A stretch of 64,000 nt of DNA from Cudoniella acicularis. Its lineage: Eukaryota > Ascomycota > Leotiomycetes > Helotiales > Helotiaceae. The translations under genes were made by a program, and so were the position numbers. This document shows, piece by piece, positions 33,012 to 42,784 of this stretch. The stretch's first letter is position 1. Each line of letters starts with the position of its first letter. The stretch lies in NCBI GenBank assembly GCA_013054445.1, contig JAAMPI010000085.1, forward strand, positions 1 to 64,000, given 5' to 3'. The notes beneath the pieces were generated by a model that had not been told where the DNA came from, searched no databases, and saw only the letters and a list, made by a program, of their open reading frames with translations.

Positions 33012-34758
33012 GCTTTTCTGCATATGCATGGAGGTCGGTATCTTTACCATCCTGCGTCAGAGTCCCTGATGAGAGCATAGCCGCTAGACCTCGGCCACGA
33101 ATCGTCATTGATGGGTGGCATTGCATCGTGATTCGTGAAATCTGACGAGTGCCAATCCCCATCTCAAGATTCTCAACGACGTGGCGAGGAAAAAGGGGGT
33201 GGCTGGGGTACACGGCGGCCGCACGCCAAGGAAAAAGGGGTTGGTGAAGAAGCTCCCCTGACGAAGCATTTGGAGGCAATACAGGAAGTTGACTAGTGAG
33301 GCAGGATTCAGAAATGCTACTTGAAGTTGAGGCAACTCTTAACCTCGAGTTGTTGAGGCGTTGGCCCAAGTTTCTCAGGTTTTCTTGGCCTGTTGGTGAC
33401 TAATCAGCACTATGCCTATTCAGGAACAGCCAGCTTTGGAACCTTGGAATGTCTTTCCTGGAACTTTCAAGATTATCTACTTGAATTATCGATGCGAACC
33501 CTCGAACCCACAAACCCAGAAGCCTCGACAGCGCGATATCTTCAAAGCAACCCGTCATTCGTTATACCCCCCTTCTTTCTGTTGCGGCCCGATCCAGCAA
33601 TCTCAACGCGCGCCAGCAAGCCTCCAGGCACAACCGCACAGCAGTAGTCATCTACAGCAGCGCCGCAAATGCGACCAGGAAACCACCATCCGTATCGACC
33701 GGGATCGGTCTATCCAGGTCGAATTCCTCTGTGGACACGAGCACGCTACGCGCTGATAAGGCTGCAAGCTTGCAATTGAAATTGAGCACGGAGTAACCAA
33801 TACAAATTCTTGGTTGGCAGTTGTTAAACCAAGCCTAGGATTTCGTAATGCTGGACAATTTTCCATCTAGAGCCTATCAGCTAATAGGGTGCGGTTCCCG
33901 GTAAAGCTGCCAAATTAACGCACTTTAACGGCGCAGCTAACCTATACAAAATGATCTTTCATATTTTGCCACCCCGCAACACGCGCTTCTGATAGCTATG
34001 CCCTCTGTTCAAAAGATGTGAAAGTTGCGAAGCTTTTCACAAACAACAACTACGGAGAGCCCCCCCTTGAGCAGCGCTGTTGAAGAAATACCATCTGTTT
34101 CATTCACGATCCTTCATATCTCCATCTTTGCTGGGAGGATCCTCATGCGGTTCCCTTGTCCCCGCATACGCGGAAGCCGGAGGTGAAGCCCGTGCTGTCA
34201 CATTTAGTGGCGCAATCAAGTACAGTTGCCTATCCCTATCACTCAATGCACCGTCACCTGCGTGGAGTACTTGGTTCTTGGAATTTCCTATATGGAGGGA
34301 TACCGTATCTCTTGAGCTTATTTCAACCCTTACTGTTCGATTATTGCTCAACACATTTTATTGCGCATCAATTGTTGCTGTCTTTATTCTAAAGGTAATT
34401 GTCGTGGCAATTGAAGTTGACGAAAAAAAGAGAAAGTAGCGGCAGACCGCCGAGGAGACTTCCCCGGCAGGTTCCGGTTCTCATGCAGGATCTGGGGTGC
34501 GTCCCAGAAATGCGATTCGTTGTGGATTTTTGCCTTCCGCAGACCCATCGCCATGTTTACGGCACAGTTTATCATGCTCCGCGGAAGGCACTTATGAGGG
34601 GCCGACCCTTCGCCCGCGCTCGTATCCTAGATACATTTCTTCCACATGGTGCTTATTTTCCGCCTTGGGTTCAATTCGAATCGTGGTACCAAGAAGCTGG
34701 AATCTTCAATACCGAGTGCTCGAGGTGTCTATGAACTAATTCACCCGTCGGCTGTACA
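33012..34758. other. Intergenic with unassigned short open frames
   Basis: Frames of 84-119 codons (33412-33756 plus, 34080-34439 plus, 34399-34734 plus) have no family motif, compete in overlapping frames, and I do not call them genes. 33412-33756 ends in a CGHEH string reminiscent of small fungal hypothetical proteins, too weak to name. Confidence 0.3.
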
Positions 34759-36440
34759 ATGTCCAACTCGACGGACTTGGGGACTGGGTTCATCGATCCT
34801 CCACCGGGTATAATAGCAAATTTCGTCAATCCAGAGAACCAGATCGGTGGCCTTATCGTTTTACACACATTAACTGTCCCCATAACCACACTATGTGTGG
34901 CAATACGACTTTACACCCGCAAATTCATCAGCGGGGGTCTATTATTGGATGATTGTAAGATGGTTAACTGCCTACCTTTAGATGATGCTAACATCATTTA
35001 GACTCTTGTACTTTTGCTTGGGTATATCTTCCGCGACTTATTTAATTGAATCACACTTATAGACTGCAGTGTTTGAACATTGTTTACGTGGGTTTGAATA
35101 TTCAAGGTATTTCATCCAGACCAATTCTATCTTCGCTATATCATTGACCTCGAATCAGCTGCCGCCGAAGGATTGACAGTACATTTCTGGGACCTGCCAA
35201 AATCACAATTTGTCCCAGCATTCGAACCATTTATCCTCGGAGCCACCGTCTACTACGTACTCGTAGGAATGATTAAACTTACTTGCCTCCTCTTCTACCG
35301 CAATATCTTCTCGTCAAGTCACAGAACCTTTTACTTTGTCAACGCCGGCATCGTAATGGTTATCATTGCTTATAGCGGGATGTTCTTCACGCAACTATTT
35401 GGCTGTATACCTGTAGAGAAAGCTTGGGATGTTTGGATCACGGGGGGAAGTTGCGCGCCTAATGAAATTGTGCGATATCTTTCTGCGGCTGTGAATGCAT
35501 CGACGGATTTTTATGTTTTGATTGTGCCGATTCCGGCAGTTTGGGCTTTGCCGGTTGATACGAAGAGGAAGATCAAAGTTATTACGGTTTTTAGCATGGG
35601 GTTAATGTGAGTGCCCCCACACAATACGTTCGAGTTGATATACTGATGTCCTTCTCAGCGCCTGTACTTTCAGTCTTATTCGACTGGGCTTCCTCCACAA
35701 CCTGGACACGAGTGACGATATCACATGGGAAATAGGCAGGACTAACATCTGGTCGTACGTCTCTTCCCCCTTCCCCCAGACACGTCGTCATCCCATCCAC
35801 CCCTACTAATCAATTGCTTCGCAGCCACCTCGAAATCAGCGTCGGACTAGTCTGTGTCTGCGCCCTCGTCTTCCCCGCCTTCCTCAAACGCCACTGGCCC
35901 AAACGCCTCAACCAGTACCTCGCCTACCTCATCCCCTGCCGCTTCACGCGAAAGGAGGAAAGCTTGATAACAGTCAGTGGTATCAGCGGCGACAAGAGGT
36001 ATTCCCCAACTGGTGAGGAGTGGGTGAATAATGGGTTTTGTAGGGAGGATGTGCTTGTGGATGTCGATGTAGAGTTGAAGGTTCCGGAGAGTGTGAGGTT
36101 GGGTGGTAAGGGGATAGATGGGGAGGGGGAGGTGTATGCTGTGAACAAGACGAGGAAACTTTCGGATTTGGAGCTGGATTTGGGAACGACGACAGAAATG
36201 CATTCTGTGAACAGGACGAGGAAACTTTCAGACCTGGAGCTGGACTTGGGAACGACGCGGGCAAATTATCAGGGGGACACGGAAATGGAAATGCATTCTG
36301 TGAATAGGACAAGGAAACTTTCGGATTCGGACCTGCATCTGGATCGAGAAACACCGAGGGCCAATTACGAAGCATATTTCGAGAGTGACGACCAAGACGA
36401 GTGGACAGAGGAGGGAGTCAAGCCGGCTACGGGAGGTTAA
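34759..36440 (+). CDS. Rhodopsin-domain (PTH11/SAT4-like) integral membrane protein
   Basis: Six exons join in frame to 470 aa: 34759-34954, 35002-35021, 35070-35106, 35159-35606, 35659-35754 and 35825-36440. Landmarks: an N-terminal helix (LIVLHTLTVPITTLCVAIRL), GGLLLDDYSCTFAW, CLNIVYVGLNIQ, VHFWDLP, FILGATVYYVLVGMIKLTCL, then further helices with FGCIPVEKAWD, ASTDFYVLIVPIPAVWALP, CTFSLIRLGFL and TWEIGRTNIWSHLEISVG. That is the seven-helix fold of the fungal rhodopsin domain (PF20684), common in GPCR-like PTH11 proteins. No CFEM domain is visible. The cytosolic tail (from about residue 285) is charged and contains three copies of VNRTRKLSDLELDL. The very small second and third exons explain why it appears fragmented. 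Confidence 0.85.
36139..36347 (+). repeat. Three intragenic tail repeats
   Basis: About 50-bp units at 36139-36192, 36205-36258 and 36298-36347 encode V-N-(K/R)-T-R-K-L-S-D-L-E-L-D-L-G-T-T variants in the C-terminal tail of the rhodopsin-domain protein. The first two are nearly identical at the DNA level. Confidence 0.85.
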
Positions 36441-37670
36441 GGGGTGGTGTTTATATCTTTGACTTGGTTGGTCTTTTAATTTGATTTTTGGGTTTGGATT
36501 TCCGGCCACCACTTAAAATACCCAACGGAAATCTTTTGGTGTTTCAGAGTTGAATTTTGAGGATAACGATTGGGGTACGGTATCGGAGTTTTCTCGGGGA
36601 GTTGGGAATTGGGAATTGGGAGCTGCAGCTGGGTAATAGTATAGCTGCAAGTACGATATAACGTTGGCGTTTAAATAGGGATTGGAATTAGAGGGGATAT
36701 TTGACTGGATCAGGGCAATTAATAGTTATATATAACGATATAGGCTTCTATACCGGATATTGATTTCCTTACAGGTGGTCATAGGGATATTAAACGTCTC
36801 CCTAACCTTAGCGATAAGATAGAACGAAAAGATGAATTCTTAATAAAGAGAAAAGCTTTCTAAGTATGTTTCTATTCGTTACCTTATCATATACATACAA
36901 ATTAAGAGAATTTGTAAGGAGGAGGCGTTAGTAGGCAAAGAAGTCACGTATAAGAAGTAAAAGATTTAGTATAGAACTAATCTCTAGCCCCGAGGGGTCT
37001 AGAGAAGCACCCTTTTTATTAGCTATCTAGTACCGGCGAGGGTCCGATATTAAGACCTAATAATAATAGAAATCAATAGTATTATCTAATATCTTATACT
37101 ACGTATTAAGTGCCCTAGAACTATAATCCTAGATNTNAGAGGTTTACTACCGACATTATTCCGGACATCCGCCGACGATCTAAGCCACGTGACGGACGCC
37201 CCCTTATAAGTAAGCGAACTATATTATAATATAAAACCCGAAATATATATAAACTATAACAAATTCTTTATCTATATAGTCGAAATTATTAAGTCGAGTC
37301 AAACAAACTAAGCGTTAGAAATATAAAAAAGACCCGATACCCGAATATAGACAAGAGATCCGAGAGCTTGTTAAAGAGCGTAGAGAGCCTATAGAAGTCC
37401 TAGAAATACTAAAGAGAGTCTTGCCTATAATATTAACTAGAAAGTCTATAGTCGATAAGGCCTAAATAGATAAAATAATATAAGAGATAATAAAACTTAA
37501 AATCTAAAACCTAGAGTTATATTAAAATTTTAATTAATAAGTAGTTAGTAATAATAATAATATAATNACTAATAAATTATTAAGTTATTTAGACGAAAAT
37601 AGAATAGATAAAAAGGTAAACTAAACACTTTAAATCCTTAAAATAATTTCTAATTAATTTTTATATTTTT
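36441..37670. other. AT-rich degraded tract, 5' part of hAT relic
   Basis: Rich in TA dinucleotides and stops in all frames, with ambiguous bases near 37135 and 37567. Short stretches look like former coding sequence but no family can be read. Probably the N-terminal part of the transposon whose C-terminus follows. Confidence 0.45.
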
Positions 37671-38240
37671 TTATATTTAGATATTAATTTATTTATAGAT
37701 TAAGCCTCTTGACTAGTAGAAGCTAAACAAATCTAAATACCCGGTCTTAGCTTTAATAGCTAGAAAGTATTTAGGCATCCCTGCTTCTTTAGCTAGTAGC
37801 GAGAGATAATTCTCTTAAGGGTCTCTTATTATATCTAAAATAAAGAATAGACTTAGTAAAGAAACTTTTAAGAAGATTATATGCTCTTAGAGTTAGGGAA
37901 TATTTAATAACGAGGAATATTTAGAGGAGACTAAGTTAAAAGTAGGTATTTTAGAAAAGGATAATCAGTTTTATATTAAAATTAAGAAATAAATATATAA
38001 TTAGAGTTATTTTCTATGCAAATCCTTTATATTACTTGAAAATAATTTATTATTGTTTAATAAGATTTAAAAAGGATACTAGTTTCTAAAAAAAAAGCAT
38101 TGTTGACTAAGCGGTTATTCGAATAATAATCAAGTAATTATTTTATTTATTCTATTTAAGGTCTAGAAACAGTTATTCTTATTCTATTCTAAATAATTGA
38201 ATAGAATAGAATAATATTTGAATAATACGAATAATCCTTT
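37671..38240 (+). mobile_element. RIP-damaged hAT transposase C-terminus
   Basis: Reading through stops, 37700-37930 spells PLD..KLNKSKYPVLALIARKYLGIPASLASSER.FSL, then ISKIKNRLSKETFKKIICS, the hAT dimerisation domain (Dimer_Tnp_hAT). Trp and Gln codons are replaced by stops (TGG to TAG, CAG to TAG), and the surroundings are extremely AT-rich, as expected of RIP. The following 38130-38235 region has ATTATTC/GAATAAT inverted repeats that may be its terminal region. Confidence 0.8.
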
Positions 38241-38555
38241 GACATACTGTAAATGGTCGATCGAGAGGATGAGCTGCACTTCCTGATCTGGGCGCTTTGT
38301 TAGAGAAGCGAGGGAAATCTCGTTCTGCATGTTAAACTAAACAAAATTTGACGGCTTCATTTCGACGGGGTTGACAATACGGATAAGGCGGTAATCGGTA
38401 TTATTTCAAAATTGCATTCTGGTCTATAAACTGACTCCTCAAAACACACCTGCGCCAAAGCAGTACTTTAAGGAAATATACGAGTTCAATGTCGCGGCTC
38501 CTCCCGCGTCCCAGCCAGGCGCTAAAATATACCCAGCGCCAATATTGGCGGCCCC
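38241..38555. other. Intergenic
   Basis: About 315 bp between the hAT relic and the stop of the SET-like gene. Nothing recognised. Confidence 0.4.
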
Positions 38556-40322
38556 TCAAAAATGGCATCTCATGAAGTTAGAATTGGGCCGGACAAGTTC
38601 TTCAAAGGGCCAGATATCTTTAGTAGCCACGGCCTCAACTCGCCAATTCATACCGTGCTGATCGTTGTACCTTTTCCAGGTCAAGGTGACGTTGGCCTCG
38701 GTACCCGAGTCTACCGACCTCATACAGCTGAGTTTACCACTAATCTTCGAGAAGTCAAGCCATAGCTTCGGATCGGGTCCTTGGATAGCTTTATTAGAAT
38801 ATCCAAACTCTGAGGTATATCGCAGCTGTCCCGACATGACACCAAGGAAGTCCCCTGGCAATATCGGGACGACCGGGCACGGGGACGCGACCATCCTAGA
38901 GGCAGGAGTCCCATCGAGCTTTCGCTTTCCATTTGGGGGGCCTTCATAGGGTACGAGACATATGTAGATGGCATTATTGCGCTCCGATTGGCCGTCAATG
39001 CCGTCTCGAAGGACTTCTCTAGTGCTTTGTAACGACAGCTCGTCCGGCTGCAACGGGCAATCGAAGCTCGCCACGTACGACTGCCGTTCTTCTTGATTCA
39101 GTGGTCGCGATCCGTTTACCCAGTTTATTAGGGGAACTTTCAATGCCTTCTCAACAGCCGTCTGGTGCAAATCGGTACTACCGGAGAAGTCATTGGCTCG
39201 CTCGGCGAGCACTCTCATTTGTACTTCCTTCATGTAAGGGTGGTACACTTGATTCCACTTCCTCACTGTCTGAAGCGAGTCTTTTGTTTTATTGAAGAAA
39301 CGTCTGTTAAATCCCTTTGTCCGGAATAGGAGCATGTGTGTCAAACCATCCTTCAGCATGCGAGCTTCAGCGTCCTCCATCTCGTTATTTGTACCTTCCA
39401 CACGTACCTCATGAAGGAACTTCCAAAAACGATAATGTTTCCGGTAATTCTCCTCGCTCCTTCCTTTCGAGACAACCTCGACAAGTTCCTTTACAGCTTC
39501 TGCCTCTGCCTGACTAGCCTCGGCGGCTGACCCAGGATTTTCTCTGTGATACGTTCGAATGTTGGCCTCTGCTAGCTTCACGACGTAGTTATATCGAAAA
39601 GTCTCCTGCCACAAATTACTCACCTGGTGACTTTCGAGACCTGCTTGTTCCTTTTTCAATTTCTGCTTTACTCTGCTGCGCACAGCAAGATCGAAATGGG
39701 TTGTCAGACCTGCAGGAGGCTTCATGATCGCGCCCATACCCTTGAGCACCTTTGTGACCAAGCAATCTCCGTCTTGGAAATCAGCTGTCTTCTCATGATA
39801 CTTCACGCACGTTTGAAGTATGCCTGACATGATCGGTATGGCATCGCTATCTAGGTATAACTCTTGTGTCTCTTTGGAAACCGGCTTGTATTTCGTTTGC
39901 GACGTGATTGAGGACGGTCTTATCGTCGAATCGTGCGAAGCTGGGCAATGAGTTGATGTTGTCTGATCTGGCGTATCAAGTGAGGTCTGCTGAGATACTT
40001 CAAGGGTATGTCCACTAGCATTTGGGCTCAGCGTGTTATCGGTGGGTTCGACTGTACTCACTGGATGTGTGCAGGCCACAAGAGGGCAGGTTTGATCCAG
40101 GCATTCAGGCTGCGTATCCGCCTCGGGTGATGAGCTTAAGATGATGGAGCTCGCTGATCCCGTTGCAGCCCCTGATGTGGTCACCAACTCATCAGTAGAG
40201 ACAGGAGGATCTGCTTTTTCGTCAGTTGGGAACGGCTCCGGAGCTGGCAAGATGTGCTGCGGATTCTCCTTAATGGTAGAGGCTGAGCTCTCAACTGACG
40301 GATGGCTGTCAACAAGAGCCAT
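38556..40322 (-). CDS. Fungal protein with SET-like C-terminal region
   Basis: An open minus-strand frame runs from 40421 to 38556. The first ATG in it is at 40322 (588 aa), but the frame is open further upstream and probably continues from another exon. Residues 1-150 are Ser/Pro/Thr-rich; a central helical part (YNYVVKLAEANIRTYHRE, KHYRFWKFLHEVR) follows. The last 140 residues contain PGDFLGVMSGQLRYTSEFG, PKLWLDFSKISGKLSCMRS, EANVTLTWKRYN and VEAVATKDIWPFEELVRP. I read these as a degenerate SET fold: an opening G-x-x-x-G-x-x-R strand, an NHSC-like segment replaced by KLSCMRS, and the terminal GEEL-like turn as PFEEL. I have seen this arrangement in uncharacterised proteins of plant-associated ascomycetes. 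No catalytic claim is made. Confidence 0.6.
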   Translation of the reverse strand: MALVDSHPSVESSASTIKENPQHILPAPEPFPTDEKADPPVSTDELVTTSGAATGSASSIILSSSPEADTQPECLDQTCPLVACTHPVSTVEPTDNTLSPNASGHTLEVSQQTSLDTPDQTTSTHCPASHDSTIRPSSITSQTKYKPVSKETQELYLDSDAIPIMSGILQTCVKYHEKTADFQDGDCLVTKVLKGMGAIMKPPAGLTTHFDLAVRSRVKQKLKKEQAGLESHQVSNLWQETFRYNYVVKLAEANIRTYHRENPGSAAEASQAEAEAVKELVEVVSKGRSEENYRKHYRFWKFLHEVRVEGTNNEMEDAEARMLKDGLTHMLLFRTKGFNRRFFNKTKDSLQTVRKWNQVYHPYMKEVQMRVLAERANDFSGSTDLHQTAVEKALKVPLINWVNGSRPLNQEERQSYVASFDCPLQPDELSLQSTREVLRDGIDGQSERNNAIYICLVPYEGPPNGKRKLDGTPASRMVASPCPVVPILPGDFLGVMSGQLRYTSEFGYSNKAIQGPDPKLWLDFSKISGKLSCMRSVDSGTEANVTLTWKRYNDQHGMNWRVEAVATKDIWPFEELVRPNSNFMRCHF

Positions 40323-40581
40323 GTTATTATTCGGTTGCGGGGAACGCTCTTCGAGTAGAGCTGACTCTGGGGGTGACGGAATTTCCTCTGGACCGGAGGG
40401 CCCCTCTTCCTCGCACGCCAAAGCTCCGTTTCGTCTTGCTGTAACCCCGTCAGTCGAGTAAAGGAGACGATATATGATCAGTCTGCCGAGCGGCCAAAGT
40501 TACCATCCGGAACCTCGATCGACGACCATCTCAGTCGTCCTCTTCAAGCCTAATCTCACTGCTGCCGATATACGCTCTGTT

Positions 40582-40810
40582 TCAAAGAGGGTAGGTGGGG
40601 CGAAGATGAAGGGTCATTGTCGGTTTGCTGTCCTTCTTCTCTAATCGCACAACGGTTGTCCATTTCTTCTCCAATAGCCCCTCATACTTCTTGCGGGTCG
40701 CAGCATCGAAGCTGTCGCCAATATTAAGCTCTTCTCGTAACGCGGTGGCACCGCTATATAGATTTCTCAACGTGAGATATACTATGATAGATTCGTGTCT
40801 GGTCTCGAAT
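40582..40810 (-). CDS. Probable upstream exon of the SET-like gene
   Basis: The minus-strand frame reads [20 protein letters not shown], then [20 protein letters not shown] and [15 protein letters not shown]. It is clearly coding in composition and resembles the N-terminal coiled-coil of related fungal proteins. No ATG is in frame (the frame opens after a TGA near 40825), and I cannot define the splice to the 38556-40421 frame: a 64-nt GT-AG candidate intron exists at about 40440-40503. Listed separately because the joined model is not certain. Confidence 0.45.
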
Positions 40811-41738
40811 CAGTGACTGCGGTGTGGATAATGCAGATTAGCTTATAGCTCCTCGGCCTGTCGTAACGTCAAGATCTGGCCCATGGCGACCACAGGAGTT
40901 GGTACATAAAGCTTGAGATTCTTCTCGTTTCGCTGTTCGCCCGAGGCAATGCGCCTGGCCGCGCGCGAGGACTGGTTGCTCTAGTGTTTACACCGGAGAT
41001 TCCAGTGTGATGCTGGTGATGCTTGAGTCGTGGGATGAGGGTTTCATCGTTTGGGATGCAGAGCTTGGCACGTTCAGTCCGGCCAATTTAGCACCGAGGG
41101 GCAAATTGGGGAATGAGTTCATGGGGCATAATAAGTAAGCGAGGGTGGCACACAAGTTTCTCTTGCCTCATTTCTCCCAAGACTTTACTTTCTTTTTTCA
41201 CCCCTTTCAAAAAGTCTTGTGCTACTTAATATGCTTAACACAGTTTACGTAATGCCGGAAGGCAGGGTTACATTTACTCAGCTTTAAAGGCTGTGGTTGT
41301 GGTTGCAGTTGCCACCCACATTCGCACGTGGCAATTTTCGATTGGATAATTCCGAATAAGAACCTTTTGGAGGGGCGTGGATACACAGGTAAGGCAACGC
41401 ATTCCCGATGTTAGTGCCTAAAACTGAATCTAAGTAAAAAGCATTCGCCTTGTGAAATTTGTTTATCTAAACATTGTTAAAAGTTTTTAAGCGACATTCG
41501 TGCACTATAGGCGCTAGATAACTTACTGTCGTATATTTTCCCCGGAATTAAACAAGTATGAAGAAGGTGAAACGTGTGACTAAGCAACTATTGAATTGGA
41601 GACGTGCCGAATCTTTTAAGGCAAGTTATATTAGGGAACTTTGATTATAGTTTGTAACTAATATTTTTAGCTCTGGTTATAGCTTATAAGTAAGGAATAT
41701 TATAGAAGAGCAAAAGTATCGAATATTAATATATTTTG
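40811..41738. other. Intergenic, nothing recognised
   Basis: Over 900 bp with no supportable coding or RNA gene; becomes AT-rich after 41600. Confidence 0.4.
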
Positions 41739-41900
41739 TTTACTGGTATAGGGAGTAAGTAGACTTACTTGGGGTAAAAGCAAGTGCACGGATTACTGAC
41801 GTTAGTTGGTTTGTTAGTATAGGATGTAAGTAGATTTGGCTAGGGTAAAAGCAAGTGTGCGGATTACTGACTTTGATTGGTTTGCTGGTATAGTTTGTAA
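41739..41900. repeat. 71-bp tandem duplication
   Basis: Two diverged copies of a ~71-bp unit (GGTAAAAGCAAGTG.. GGATTACTGAC.. GTTGGTTTG) and the first 20 bp of a third. The run ends at the LTR-like element. Confidence 0.75.
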
Positions 41901-42784
41901 GTGTTATAGCTCTGTAAAGGCACNAGGGCCCTGACGTCACGTAGGGACGTATTTGNAAGAAGGTGCTNTNTTTACGAAGAAACTAAGCTAAGGNGAGAAG
42001 AAGAGAGGTGGCCCCGAAGGGGGCCTTATATACAGGAGGTGAGTCTAGCACGGACCAGGACACGTGANAANNGGGACGCGTCAGGTAAGGGGGACGCGTC
42101 AAACCAGGTCTGTGACATGGAGGGCTTATAAGTGGCTTAGCTATACTTTAGGGCTAGAGTATAGTTGCCTTCTAGCCACTTTTAATATTGCTTATAGATA
42201 AGGCTTCTTTATAGGCCTTCCGGTAGCAGTAGAGGAAGTTCTACTTCCTAATTAGGCTTGAATTTATAATAGTAGTTAGGTATCCTACTTCTTTCTAGTA
42301 CCGACTTTTTAAGGAAGAGAAGACTAATAGATCTAGTGGCTAGAGGACGTATAACGAGTATAGCGGTAGGTATAATAGGTATATATTATATAAATAGTAT
42401 ATATATATAAATTCCGTAGTTTCGTGGCTTCTATAGCCGTCTAGAATAAGTAGCCTAGGCTCCCTGCGTATAGGTCTAGGGCAGGAATACCTTCTAGAGC
42501 CACTCTATAGCTATAAATTGCTAGTCCTTAAATAGGCTAAGGGCCTATAGAAACTACTATTGTTATACTGATTTCCCTTTAAAAATCATAAGTAGATAAA
42601 GCCCTACCCCTACCGCTAAGACACACTTAATAAAGGAGGTCTTGGGATAGACTGATAGCAAAGTAGATCTATTACTTAGAATACTAAGGTGAAGAACTCA
42701 GACGAGGTCTGAAACGAGGTTATATACACGATATGAGGTCACGTGATCGGCCCTGACCAGAGCTCTGAACCAGATCTGTGACAG
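41890..42784 (+). mobile_element. LTR-like insertion, non-autonomous
   Basis: Two segments end in the same 15-bp word with one mismatch (ACCAGGTCTGTGACA ending at 42117 and ACCAGATCTGTGACA ending at 42784). Each is preceded by a TTATATACA promoter-like box and a CACGTGA. The base after the first copy is TGG, as expected of a tRNA primer site, and a TGT start near 41889 is possible. The segments are diverged and contain several N bases; the interior (42118-42680) has no gag or pol. So I read it as a miniature or degraded LTR element. It abuts the broken coiled-coil gene. Confidence 0.4.

Noticed and set aside
34080..34734. Two overlapping 111-119 codon plus frames ahead of the membrane protein
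   Set aside because: Different frames overlap, there is no family motif, and the minus strand is equally open.
42001..42120. Promoter of the coiled-coil gene
   Set aside because: TATATACA boxes occur in both terminal segments of the LTR-like element, so they belong to the element.
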